A stretch of DNA of 23,858 bases from positions 1-23,858 of the forward strand of contig NZ_CABVGP010000006.1 in the NCBI RefSeq assembly GCF_902497555.1, read 5' to 3'. Position 1 is the first letter of the stretch; every line of letters starts with the position of its first letter. Positions 6,741 through 13,733 of the stretch are shown one piece after another. Both the position numbers and the translations under genes were made by a program. The notes below the pieces were generated by a model. The model had not been told where the DNA came from. It worked only from the letters and a program-made list of their open reading frames with translations, and ran no database searches. This DNA is from Amycolatopsis camponoti. GTDB taxonomy: Bacteria; Actinomycetota; Actinomycetes; Mycobacteriales; Pseudonocardiaceae.

Positions 6741-7396
6741 CTTGGATTGGAAAATTGGCTAAAGTGACGTAGGGCCGGTGCTTGGTTTTGCATGGAAAAA
6801 AGTATTTATTTCCTTGTTTAGAAAAACGTAAAAATCAATTTTTTGTCCATTCATCCAGGTTAAAAATTTCAACCTAAAATTTTAATTATGAAAAGCTTCA
6901 CAGAAAGCGTTCAAATGCGATTTAAGAGCCTTTACCTAAAAAACATAGGTTCCATAGTTAAAAACAGAAAACAGCTCAAAAAACGCAAATGAGCACGAAA
7001 TAAAGAGGGATTTTGACTTTAGATAGATGCATAGAGCGAGTGTCTACGAGCGAACTATCAAAATTTGCGCCTAGACCCTCTGAAAAACATTTTTTTGTCC
7101 TTTTTAGCCTAAGAAAGCGTAAGTTTCATACAGAAATTTGCTCCTGGATCGAGCGTAGCGAGTAAAAAAGTTTTATGAGCGAAGCGAATTCCGAGTTGCT
7201 TTTGCTTTTTCTTAAAGTCACGCAAGTATTAACCAAAAAATTGCCCCAACGAACTGAGCGAAAGCGAAGTTCAATAGAGTTTGAGCGAAGCGAAAACCAA
7301 GGGCAATTTTTCATTCCCTGGGCTTTTAATTATTTTAAATTTTTTAAATGCTTTTAAATGGCTTGAAAGCCTTATGAATAAAGGGTTTTAGCTCTT
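6741..7396. other. Non-coding origin leader with large hairpins
   Basis: No credible gene is seen here. There are two large imperfect hairpins. At 7004-7081, AGAGGG and ATTTTGA pair with TCAAAAT and CCCTCT. At 7236-7311, 11-bp arms AAAAATTGCCC / GGGCAATTTTT enclose a smaller GAACT/AGTTC stem. GAGCG-AGCGA words recur at about 7149, 7178, 7255 and 7283. The end (7320-7366) is an A/T-only-rich stretch with repeated TTTTAAA, a likely DNA-unwinding element beside the iterons. Short open frames on both strands across 7126-7357 come from the hairpin and are not supported as genes. Confidence 0.6.
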
Positions 7397-7484
7397 ATAT
7401 GTCCACGTTTACCTTGCAATATGTCCACGTTTACCTTGCAATATGTCCACGTTTACCTTGCAATATGTCCACGTTTACCTTGCA
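7397..7484 (+). repeat. Four 22-bp iterons (replication origin)
   Basis: Four perfect, gap-free copies of a 22-bp unit begin ATATGTCC and end ACCTTGCA (starts at 7397, 7419, 7441 and 7463). They lie 54 bases before the rep start. Iterons bind the Rep_3 initiator, set copy number and control incompatibility. Iterons of this length and sequence are typical of Acinetobacter Rep_3 plasmids. The copies are unchanged in pass 2. Confidence 0.95.
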
Positions 7485-7486
7485 TT

Positions 7487-7521
7487 AGTACACAAATAAT
7501 ATTAACGTGTACTTATACACA
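7487..7521 (+). promoter_or_regulatory. rep promoter region: inverted repeat and DnaA-like box
   Basis: AGTACAC (7487-7493) and GTGTACT (7507-7513) form a 7-bp inverted repeat, a likely autoregulatory Rep site. TTATACACA (7513-7521) fits the DnaA box consensus TTWTNCACA. Both lie between the iterons and the rep start. Confidence 0.55.
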
Positions 7522-7538
7522 ATAAAAAAATAGTGGCT

Positions 7539-8492
7539 ATGAGAGATTTAGTTGTAAAAGACAATGCCTTAATCAACGCAAGCTATAACTTAGACTTAGT
7601 AGAACAACGTTTAATTTTATTGGCTATTGTTGAAGCAAGGGAAAGTGGGAAAGGGATTAATGCAAATGATCCATTAGAAGTTCATGCAGATAGTTATATC
7701 AATCAATTTGGTGTACACCCGTAATACAGCTTTATCAAGCCTTGAAAAGATGCTTGTAAGGATTTATTCCTTGCGTCAATTTAGCTATCAAGAAAAAAGC
7801 TAATGGGAATATCGAATATTGTTATGAGTCGTTGGGTATCTCAAATTGCTTATAACGACAATGAAGCAACTGTAGACTTAATATTTGCACCTGCTGTTGT
7901 TCCCTTCATAACCCGACTGGAAGAACAATTTACTAAATATGAATTACAGCAAGTTAGTAGTCTTAGTAGCGCTTATGCCATTCGCTTATATGAGCTTCTA
8001 ATTCAGTGGCGAAGCACTGGTAAAACCCCAACCATAGAACTACAAGAATTTAGAAAGAAGTTAGGCGTTCTTGATAATGAATATTTACGGATGGCTCATT
8101 TAAAAGAGCGTGTTTTAGAGCTTTCAATTAAACAAATAAATGAGCATACGGATATAACTGTAAAATATGAACAGCATAAAAGAGGACGTTCTATTTCAGG
8201 ATTTTCTTTTACCTTTAAACAGAAGAAGAAGGATAGCCCATCAATAGAAAGAGATCCGAACACTTTGGAGCTTTTTTCAAAGATGACCGATGCTCAACGG
8301 CATATGTTTGCAAATAAACTTTCAGAACTCCCTGAAATGGGTCGCTATTCACAAGGAACAGAAAGCTACCAACAGTTTGCTGTACGTATTGCTGAGATGC
8401 TACAAGATCCCGCTCAATTCAAAGAGCTATACCCATACCTAAAAAAAGTGGGATACATGCCATCAAATAAAAAGGACACCGTAAATGGCTAA
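7539..8492 (+). CDS. repM: Rep_3-family replication initiator (frameshifted in this reading)
   Basis: The start is ATG 7539 (MRDLVVKDNALINASYNL), and a GTG at 7533 is an alternative. The protein should be about 317 residues with the two winged-helix domains of Rep_3 initiators. N-terminal VEQRLILLAIVEARE and the C-terminal SAYAIRLYELLIQWR segments are clear. The frame breaks after SYINQF at about 7710 and resumes in the same frame at about 7803-7824 (MSRWVSQIAYNDNEATVDL). The intervening DNA still nearly encodes a continuous VHRNTAYQ...SYQEKKANGNIRN segment, with scattered extra bases. Pass 2 is damaged at the same place in a different way. The gene must be intact in the living plasmid, so I read this as base-calling or consensus error. 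It binds the iterons and opens the origin. Confidence 0.9.
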
Positions 8493-9060
8493 GTTATCAC
8501 TAAGTGAAGTATCTAAAAAATTTCATGTGGATAGATCAACCATTTACAGAGCTGTACGTAATGGACGCTTATCACGCTCCAGTGATGGACAATTCGATCT
8601 AGCAGAGGTCATACGATGCTTTGGAGAACCTGAGCAAACATCTCAAAAAATTGAATCATCTAAGCAAGAAGGTGATGAATCTACAAAAAAACTTATTGCC
8701 CATTTAGAAAATGAAGTCAAAAAATACCAAGAACGTGAAGAACGGTTAATGCAACAAATTGACCGTATGCAAACACTCATTGAGCTGAAAAGTGTTGCAC
8801 CTGCCACAGCAGCACCACACCAAGATGCTACGGCATGCGACACCAAGATGCCACAGCATGCGACAACACAACAAGACACTGATAACAAAAAGAATAATGA
8901 ATTAAATATTGCAGAAAATGTAGCAGTGCCACAGCAAGAAACTACGGCATACCACACCCAAACGCTACAGCATGCCACGTTGCAAAGTGTGGCAGTGCCA
9001 CAACACAAAAAACGTGGTTTATTTGGCCGTGTGCTGAATGCCGTCTTTGATAATGACTGA
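8485..9060 (+). CDS. HTH replication-associated DNA-binding protein
   Basis: The 191-residue protein overlaps rep by 8 bases (ATGGCTAA), with AAAGGA 8 bases upstream, so it is translationally coupled. Residues 4-45 form a helix-turn-helix (SLSEVSKKFHVDRSTIYRAV) followed by a FDLAEVIRCFG cap. Residues 68-102 are a coiled coil. Residues 103-172 are low-complexity, rich in Gln, Thr, Ala and His, with repeated QHAT and VAVPQ words. A basic tail KKRGLFGRVLNAVF closes it. Proteins of this layout regularly follow Rep_3 genes in Acinetobacter plasmids and are named plasmid replication DNA-binding proteins. The exact role (copy control, partition or stability) is not established. Identical in both passes. 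Confidence 0.85.
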   Translation: MAKLSLSEVSKKFHVDRSTIYRAVRNGRLSRSSDGQFDLAEVIRCFGEPEQTSQKIESSKQEGDESTKKLIAHLENEVKKYQEREERLMQQIDRMQTLIELKSVAPATAAPHQDATACDTKMPQHATTQQDTDNKKNNELNIAENVAVPQQETTAYHTQTLQHATLQSVAVPQHKKRGLFGRVLNAVFDND

Positions 9061-9079
9061 GCAATAAGGGTGAAAGATC

Positions 9080-9403
9080 ATGCCGAAACTGAAAGACATT
9101 GCCCTGGGAATTATTGTGGCTCCGCTGCTGATTCCGATCATGCTGATTGCATCGTACCAGGATAAAAAGGCGCTAAAGAAAGACCAAAATAAACGCCAAA
9201 AGAAAAAGACCAGGCATCCTGATTATTCAATTGAGCTAATCAAAGTGTGGAACATTGATGAAATAATAGGCGTGGAACGTAAAAGTCAAAAAAGCGAACA
9301 GGGATGCTCGGGCTATAAACTAGAAACTACAGCGTTGAATTATAAGGATAATTATACAGCATTTCGTATAAGGTGTATTATGTTATTTTTAGGAAGTCTT
9401 TAG
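9080..9403 (+). CDS. Small membrane protein (C-terminal part unreliable)
   Basis: It starts 20 bases after the HTH gene, with AAGGGTGAAAG as ribosome binding site. Residues 1-38 (MPKLKDIALGIIVAPLLIPI, then MLIASYQDKKALKKDQNK) are identical in both passes: one membrane helix followed by a lysine-rich stretch. Beyond about 9220 the two passes disagree heavily. This pass reads on through the pdif site to a stop at 9403 (107 residues), whereas pass 2 stops after 59. The true end cannot be told. Function is unknown. It is probably the third gene of the rep operon. Confidence 0.5.
   Translation: MPKLKDIALGIIVAPLLIPIMLIASYQDKKALKKDQNKRQKKKTRHPDYSIELIKVWNIDEIIGVERKSQKSEQGCSGYKLETTALNYKDNYTAFRIRCIMLFLGSL
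9361..9388 (+). other. pdif site (XerC-XerD order)
   Basis: ATTTCGTATAA, spacer GGTGTA, then TTATGTTATTT, with one mismatch in each half from the usual ACTTCGTATAA and TTATGTTAAAT. It marks the boundary between the replication backbone and the accessory modules. Confidence 0.8.
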
Positions 9404-9603
9404 AGTTGGCCTTCAAGTAACTGACCTATTTCTAACCTGGTATAGCCACGTTCTTTAAAGATCAAAATAATTGCTTTTTTATAATCTTCAGAAGTAGAAG
9501 TCTTATATTTAATTATCAGTTGATTCTCGGAATTCAGCTCAAGATCATTTTTGATGGTCAATACTTCGCTAGAGATCTTATTAAAGATATTTAGGTTAAA
9601 CAT
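9400..9603 (-). CDS. Hypothetical small protein in a pdif module
   Basis: The frame is open from a TTG at 9684, but I prefer the ATG at 9603 (MFNLNIFNKISSEVLTIKND), because the longer N-terminus is basic and of odd composition. Neither start has a good Shine-Dalgarno. The 67-residue product is charged, with a C-terminal helix-like end (YKKAIILIFKERGYTRLEIG, then QLLEGQL). Pass 2 ends LLEGQLLKTS because of one-base indels beside the stop. I do not recognise the family. It is the only ORF between the pdif sites at 9361 and 9759, and it may be a module passenger or a fragment. Confidence 0.45.
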   Translation of the reverse strand: MFNLNIFNKISSEVLTIKNDLELNSENQLIIKYKTSTSEDYKKAIILIFKERGYTRLEIGQLLEGQL

Positions 9604-9758
9604 ACAGGCTCTCGTCATCCGTATTATAGCGGCCCGACTATAACGAATACCTGTCTTAGCTACGCTAGACACCCTTAGCCGCAAGGATTACAAATTAAGA
9701 AAAATTCTGCAAGTTTCTGCCAATTGAAAGAATAAATAATATCTCCCAAATGCCATCC

Positions 9759-9786
9759 ATTTAACATAATGGCGGTTATACGAAGT
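9759..9786 (-). other. pdif site (XerD-XerC order on + strand)
   Basis: ATTTAACATAA, spacer TGGCGG, then TTATACGAAGT. It differs from the site at 1481 only in the spacer. It forms the left border of the RelBE module. Confidence 0.92.
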
Positions 9787-9791
9787 CGACT

Positions 9792-9812
9792 TGTAATGCA
9801 ATTTGCATTACA
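9792..9812 (+). promoter_or_regulatory. relBE operator palindrome
   Basis: The arms TGTAATGCAA and TTGCATTACA form a perfect 10-1-10 palindrome directly after the pdif site and 32 bases before the antitoxin start. A shorter one, GTAC-5-GTAC, follows at 9813-9825. These are the expected binding sites for RelB or the RelB-RelE complex. The role is inferred from position. Confidence 0.65.
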
Positions 9813-9846
9813 GTACTCCTAGTACATTAAATAACTGGGAGATATG

Positions 9847-10092
9847 ATGGCTACTGTTAACTTCAGGGTCGATGAAGCCCTTAAAGAAAAATCCTATTCC
9901 ATCCTTAAAGAACAAGGTATTGCACCTACAGATTTCTTTACTAGTATTCTTGAGTATGTTGCTACGACTGGGAAACTACCTGTCAAAAAAGCTTTGCTTT
10001 CAGAAGAAGATGAAGAATTGTTAGCTCTTGTCCGTAAGCGCATTAATGACCCTAAAGAGATGTTTGAGGAAGTCACATTAGATGACTTATAA
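9847..10092 (+). CDS. relB: RelB/DinJ-family antitoxin
   Basis: The 81-residue protein begins MATVNFRVDEALKEKSYSIL, a ribbon-helix-helix of the RelB/DinJ family, followed by TDFFTSILEYVATTGKLP. The acidic C-terminus (EEDEELLALV, then FEEVTLDDL) should bind the toxin. GGGAG at 9837-9841 sits 5 bases before this ATG. The ATG at 9844 would leave only 2 bases. The gene overlaps relE by 11 bases, antitoxin first. Identical in both passes. Confidence 0.9.
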   Translation: MATVNFRVDEALKEKSYSILKEQGIAPTDFFTSILEYVATTGKLPVKKALLSEEDEELLALVRKRINDPKEMFEEVTLDDL

Positions 10093-10375
10093 GCTTTTAC
10101 GTCACAAGGACTTTACAGCAGAATGGGAAAAACTCCCTGTTGCTATACGGGATCAATTTAAGAAGAAACTAGCCAAAGTCATAGAGCAGCCACATATTCC
10201 AAAGAATATGCTGAGAGGCGATCTTGCAGGTTGCTATAAAATTAAATTATTAAAAGCTGGTGTCAGACTTGTCTATCAAGTTAAAGATGATCAGGTAGTT
10301 ATCTTGCTCATCACAGTCGGGAAACGAGCTGATAGCATAGTTTATGACGAAGCTAAAAAGCGCATTAAAGACTAA
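10082..10375 (+). CDS. relE: RelE/ParE-superfamily toxin
   Basis: The 97-residue protein shows the RelE layout: MTYKLLRHKDFTAEWEKLP, a helical pair with conserved PxxPKNxLRGDLAGCYKIKL, then GVRLVYQVKDDQVVILLITVGKR. RelE toxins are ribosome-dependent mRNA endonucleases. The basic residues in GDLAGCYKIKLLKAGVRLVY are those expected near the active site. The start overlaps relB, so the two are coupled. A strong terminator follows at once. Identical in both passes. With BrnTA it gives the plasmid two independent stability systems. Confidence 0.9.
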   Translation: MTYKLLRHKDFTAEWEKLPVAIRDQFKKKLAKVIEQPHIPKNMLRGDLAGCYKIKLLKAGVRLVYQVKDDQVVILLITVGKRADSIVYDEAKKRIKD

Positions 10376-10403
10376 AAATGGGAGCTTATAGCTCCCATTT
10401 TTT
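10374..10403 (+). terminator. Terminator after relE
   Basis: ATGGGAGC, loop TTATA, GCTCCCAT form a perfect 8-bp stem with flanking A and T tracts. It begins at the relE stop and ends two bases before the pdif site. Confidence 0.9.
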
Positions 10404-10404
10404 G

Positions 10405-10432
10405 ACTTCGTATAACGTGTATTATGTTAATT
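10405..10432 (+). other. pdif site (XerC-XerD order)
   Basis: ACTTCGTATAA, spacer CGTGTA, then TTATGTTAATT. The XerC half is perfect and the XerD half differs by one base. It is the right border of the RelBE module and the left border of the hydrolase/SDR module. Confidence 0.92.
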
Positions 10433-10592
10433 TTAGGAAAATTTTATAATCTTTATGAAAGTAACATAATAAAATAAGCCTTAAATCATCACCATAAAAC
10501 TTAGGCTCATACCGAATTTTTAATACTTTGTTTAGAAAGCTAGATAAAGCTGATACATTAAAAATGATATTATAAAAAAGATGGTGCCAGTA

Positions 10593-11795
10593 ATGAAAAT
10601 TAAACATCCCATTTTAAAATTGGTCCTAAGCTGCCTTGGCTTAACTTCAACATGCGTAATAGCCTCTCCTGTATTTCCAAATAACAATAAAGTCCAAACG
10701 TCTAATATCTCCAGCAAAACGCCAGGAACAATTTTATCTATACAAGAAGAGAATACCGGTCTATTTACGAATGCTTCACAGCGGTTCTTAATCACTTATC
10801 GTAGTCGCGGAGTACAGTCTGAGCCAATTGTCACTTCAGGATATCTTTTACTGCCTAAAGCTAAAGTTCCTCAAGGAGGTTGGCCTGTCCTTGTTTGGGC
10901 TCATGGCACAACTGGTGTAGCAGATACTTGTGCCCCTTCCGGAGATTATGCCGGTGGCCCAGTCCATGTCTATCAACAAATTGCTGCGAAAGCACTAAAT
11001 GCCTGGCTAGCCCGTGGATATGCAGTTATCGCACCTGATTATCAGGGGTTAGGTACTCCAGGTGGACATCCATATATGAATGCACAAAGTCAGCTGCACA
11101 CTGTCGTGGATGCTGTCCGGGCCACCCATCATTTACAACCCTATAAGTTTAGTAAAAACTGGTATGTAATGGGGCATAGCCAAGGCGGTGCAGCATCTCT
11201 GAAGGTTGCAGCGGACGGTCAGAAAGACGCACCTGAATTTAATCTGCGTGGAGCAATAGCACTCGCACCAGGTGGGTATCAATATGAGGGAATTGCTGAA
11301 TATGTTGCCAGTAATCCGCAAATCACTACCGATGTTGCCGCATTTTTTCCAATCGTGCTTCTGGGAGCAGAAGCAGCAGATCCTGGCCTTGCTCCAGCAA
11401 ATTTAGTTAGTCCGGACATGGGGGTAATTCTTAATTCTGCACGTAATCGCTGTTTGTCAGAATTACAATCTGATCTCAAGGCAGCACCTAAAACAGTCTT
11501 TAAACCGAATGTAGATTTGACACATTTGACAAATTATTTAAAAAAACAGTCTATTGAGAATATGACACCTAGTGTGCCGCTGCTAATTGTACAAGGTGAT
11601 AAAGACCAGCTTGTAGATTACCGTGGTACTTATGCTTACTATCAGCAAGTATGTAAGAATCAAAAACCTATTGCCTTTCACCCAGTCAAGAATGGAGATC
11701 ATCGTGACTCTTTAAGACAAAGTGAATTCCTGATTGGAAGCTTTATCAATTCAGTTGAACAAGGGAAAACTATCAATACCTGCAATTCAAAATGA
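10593..11795 (+). CDS. Secreted alpha/beta hydrolase (lipase/esterase-like)
   Basis: The 400-residue protein starts at ATG 10593 (MKIKHPILKLVLSCLGLTST). An upstream ATG at 10581 would put MVPV before the signal peptide. The signal sequence ends near VIASP (residues 22-26). The oxyanion-hole motif HGTTG is at 104-108 and the nucleophile elbow GHSQG at 194-198 (Ser196). An Asp in VQGDKDQLVD and a His in NGDHRD complete the triad. The layout (DYQGLGTPGGHP before the elbow) resembles secretory lipases of the LIP type. It is probably an exported ester hydrolase whose substrate is unknown. The SDR gene follows by 94 bases. Passes 2 and 3 differ at 11288-11299 (EGIAEYV versus EVLEYV), so a residue there is uncertain. 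Confidence 0.88.
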   Translation: MKIKHPILKLVLSCLGLTSTCVIASPVFPNNNKVQTSNISSKTPGTILSIQEENTGLFTNASQRFLITYRSRGVQSEPIVTSGYLLLPKAKVPQGGWPVLVWAHGTTGVADTCAPSGDYAGGPVHVYQQIAAKALNAWLARGYAVIAPDYQGLGTPGGHPYMNAQSQLHTVVDAVRATHHLQPYKFSKNWYVMGHSQGGAASLKVAADGQKDAPEFNLRGAIALAPGGYQYEGIAEYVASNPQITTDVAAFFPIVLLGAEAADPGLAPANLVSPDMGVILNSARNRCLSELQSDLKAAPKTVFKPNVDLTHLTNYLKKQSIENMTPSVPLLIVQGDKDQLVDYRGTYAYYQQVCKNQKPIAFHPVKNGDHRDSLRQSEFLIGSFINSVEQGKTINTCNSK

Positions 11796-11889
11796 TACGG
11801 TAGGCTTAGGATTTTGAACTCAAAATAAAGCTATACAGTAGAAGATTAAAATATTTCGAGTTTTAATATATAAATGGAAATAAATCAAA

Positions 11890-12672
11890 ATGATGCCGCA
11901 AAGGTTATTATCCCTGACGAATAAAGTAGCACTTGTAACAGGCGGTGCAGCAGGTATTGGGAAAGCCAGCGCTCTCATTCTTGCTCAAGCAGGCTCGGAC
12001 GTTATGATTGCCGATTTAAATTTAGACGCAGCTAAACATACAGCTGAAGAAATCAAGAAGTTGACTGGACGCAACATAGAATATGTTGCATGCAATATTC
12101 TGCAAGATGATCAATTGGTCAATGCAGTGAATAAAACAATCGAAACCTTTGGTCACATTCACATCTTAGTGAACAATGCTGGTGGTGGTGGCGGTGGCCG
12201 TGAATCTCCTGATCAAATTAGCGTAGATACTATAGAACGTGATTTTCAGCTTAATGTGTTTGCTGCTTGGCGATTGTGTCAACTCGTCGCACCGCATATG
12301 AATAAAGCTGGTGACGGCTCAATCATAAATATCAGCTCTATGAGTTCAATTAACAAAAGCCCTGCTATGAGCGGATATGCATCATCAAAAGCAGCGTTAA
12401 ATCATATGGTCGCTAATTTGGCACATGATTTTGGTCCGAATATACGTATTAATGCTGTAGGACCTGGAGCGATTCGTACCGCAGCATTAGAAAAAGTACT
12501 GAAGCCTGAGATTGAAAAAACAATGCTCTCCCATACACCATTACAACTTGGGGTCCAGGTGAACCGGAAGATATTTGCGAGAGCTGTGCTATTCTTTGCC
12601 TCACCTATTTCATCATGGATTTCTGGACAAACCTTATTTGTAAATGGTGGTGGTGTACAAACACTTGATTAA
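11890..12672 (+). CDS. SDR-family oxidoreductase, pass 2 reading (locally scrambled)
   Basis: Same gene as 593-1369. Six extra bases at 12548-12579 change the conserved QRLGEPEDIARAV to QLGVQVNRKIFARAV, keeping the frame but destroying a segment conserved in HdhA-like enzymes. The rest, including TGGAAGIG, NNAG, S150, Y163 and K167, is unchanged. The pass 1 sequence is the better model. Confidence 0.85.
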   Translation: MMPQRLLSLTNKVALVTGGAAGIGKASALILAQAGSDVMIADLNLDAAKHTAEEIKKLTGRNIEYVACNILQDDQLVNAVNKTIETFGHIHILVNNAGGGGGGRESPDQISVDTIERDFQLNVFAAWRLCQLVAPHMNKAGDGSIINISSMSSINKSPAMSGYASSKAALNHMVANLAHDFGPNIRINAVGPGAIRTAALEKVLKPEIEKTMLSHTPLQLGVQVNRKIFARAVLFFASPISSWISGQTLFVNGGGVQTLD

Positions 12673-12783
12673 AGAGTGGCTGTCTAAAACCTAAAACTCT
12701 TATAATTTTAATATAAGGTGCAATCTGTATTTGGATGTATAACAACAAGCCTAAAGCTGCTACACAGGTCTCAATTCCCCCCC

Positions 12784-12811
12784 ATTTAACATAATGGATA
12801 TTATACGAAGT
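12784..12811 (-). other. pdif site (XerD-XerC order on + strand), pass 2
   Basis: Same as 1481-1508: ATTTAACATAA, TGGATA, TTATACGAAGT, preceded by seven C residues. In this pass a TA is missing 8 bases downstream. Confidence 0.9.
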
Positions 12812-12871
12812 ACACTTGTATGAATATAAATATCAAATACTTAATAAAACCAGAAAAATCTAAAAATGCCC

Positions 12872-12904
12872 AAAAAGCCGACTTTGAAACAAGTCGGCTT
12901 TTTT
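12872..12904 (+). terminator. Rho-independent terminator, pass 2
   Basis: Copy of 1571-1603: 12-bp stem around GCCGACTT/AAGTCGGC with loop TGAAAC, followed by T residues. Confidence 0.85.
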
Positions 12905-12961
12905 ATGAGCAGTTTTGATACTTCTTGCCAATAATTTTGACTAAAAATTACACGAATCTGG

Positions 12962-13001
12962 TTGAGTGATACAATTTTGTGATACATTATTGTATATACA
13001 A
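12962..13001 (+). promoter_or_regulatory. Probable brnTA promoter/operator, pass 2
   Basis: Copy of 1661-1700. The palindrome TTGTATATACAA is at 12990-13001. Confidence 0.5.
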
Positions 13002-13016
13002 ATTTGAATGTTTTTT

Positions 13017-13304
13017 ATGGAACAGTATTTTGAATGGGATGAGGCTAAGAATCGAAAGAATCAGAAAAAGCATGATATCTCTTTCGAAACTGCAAGCCTT
13101 GTTTTTGAAGATCCATTACGGATCTCAATCCAAGACAGACATACCAATGGTGAAGAACGTTGGCAAACCATTGGACGAGTTAAAGGCGTACTAATGTTAT
13201 TGGTGGCTCACACCATTTTTGATGAAGATGACTGTGAAATCATCCGAATCATTAGTGCAAGGCAAGTCACTAAAGCGGAGCGAAACAAATATGAGCATGG
13301 TTAG
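13017..13304 (+). CDS. brnT: BrnT-family toxin, pass 2
   Basis: Identical to 1716-2003: 95 residues, BrnT/DUF497 family ribonuclease toxin, toxin-first order, overlapping brnA by 14 bases. Perfect identity between passes supports this reading. Confidence 0.92.
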   Translation: MEQYFEWDEAKNRKNQKKHDISFETASLVFEDPLRISIQDRHTNGEERWQTIGRVKGVLMLLVAHTIFDEDDCEIIRIISARQVTKAERNKYEHG

Positions 13305-13605
13305 ATACTCACGCAAAGAGCTAAATGAGAAATTTGGTGAGAAGCAAGATGCTGAAATTCAACGCTTGCTTGCTAAAGGCACGGTTCCTGATGATCAGCT
13401 AGATCTATCAGATATTCCTGAAATTACAGACTGGAGCAATGCTGTACGCCAAAATCAATTTTACCGCCCAGTAAAGCAACAAACTTCAATTCGGTTAGAT
13501 GCTGATGTACTTGCTTGGTTCAAAGCACAAGGCAAAGGTTATCAAACACGTATGAATGAAATTTTACGAGATGCTATGCTAAAAGAATTAAAAAATCATC
13601 AATAA
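13291..13605 (+). CDS. brnA: BrnA-family antitoxin, pass 2
   Basis: Identical to 1990-2304: 104 residues with a C-terminal ribbon-helix-helix (QTSIRLDADVLAWF), translated from inside the brnT end. Confidence 0.92.
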   Translation: MSMVRYSRKELNEKFGEKQDAEIQRLLAKGTVPDDQLDLSDIPEITDWSNAVRQNQFYRPVKQQTSIRLDADVLAWFKAQGKGYQTRMNEILRDAMLKELKNHQ

Positions 13606-13607
13606 AA

Positions 13608-13631
13608 ATGGTAGCTTAGGCTCCCATTTTT
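13608..13631 (+). terminator. Terminator after brnA, pass 2
   Basis: Copy of 2307-2330: ATGGTAGC / GCTCCCAT stem with one mismatch, then T residues. Confidence 0.75.
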
Positions 13632-13632
13632 G

Positions 13633-13651
13633 ACTTCATTTTTAGGGGGGG
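13633..13651 (+). other. Probable deleted pdif remnant, pass 2
   Basis: Copy of 2332-2350: ACTTC joined to ATTTTTA and G7. The same in both passes, so the missing core is not one of the clustered reading errors. Confidence 0.5.
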
Positions 13652-13696
13652 ATTACCATTCAAAAATTTAAATAGTAGATTTTATAAATTTTCAAG

Positions 13697-13711
13697 TGTT
13701 ATATTATAACA
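13697..13711 (+). promoter_or_regulatory. Zur box, pass 2
   Basis: TGTTATA-T-TATAACA, identical to 2396-2410, 22 bases before the receptor start at 13734. Confidence 0.85.
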
Positions 13712-13733
13712 TAACATTAAATTTGGTTGTTTT

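Larger units (their letters stand above)
1..11297. repeat. Plasmid unit, pass 1 (tandem long repeat)
   Basis: Base 1 matches base 11298 and base 22609, and the same gene order and sequence then repeat. The offset between passes 1 and 2 drifts from 11297 to 11314 because of small indels confined to a few clusters. Between clusters I see no differences. I infer a circular plasmid of about 11.3 kb read more than twice. This pass has the intact reading of the ZnuD-like receptor and the better reading of the SDR, but a damaged Rep and a damaged zinc-ribbon gene. Confidence 0.95.

Noticed and set aside
7126..7357. Two small overlapping ORFs on opposite strands before the iterons
   Set aside because: They arise from the GAGCG-AGCGA hairpin region, have unlikely composition and no ribosome binding sites.
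7397..7484. CRISPR array
   Set aside because: The repeats are contiguous 22-bp units without spacers, next to a Rep_3 gene. They are iterons, and there are no cas genes.
8643..9008. Cysteine-rich 121-residue ORF on the minus strand
   Set aside because: It is a shadow of the Q/T/H-rich repeat region of the plus-strand HTH protein, with low-complexity composition and no ribosome binding site.
9604..9700. A tRNA-like sequence near the hypothetical ORF
   Set aside because: Some short inverted repeats exist, but I could not fit a cloverleaf with the conserved TTC arm or acceptor stem.
10532..10795. Minus-strand 87-residue ORF over the hydrolase start
   Set aside because: It is antisense to the signal peptide region of a well-supported gene, with no start signals.
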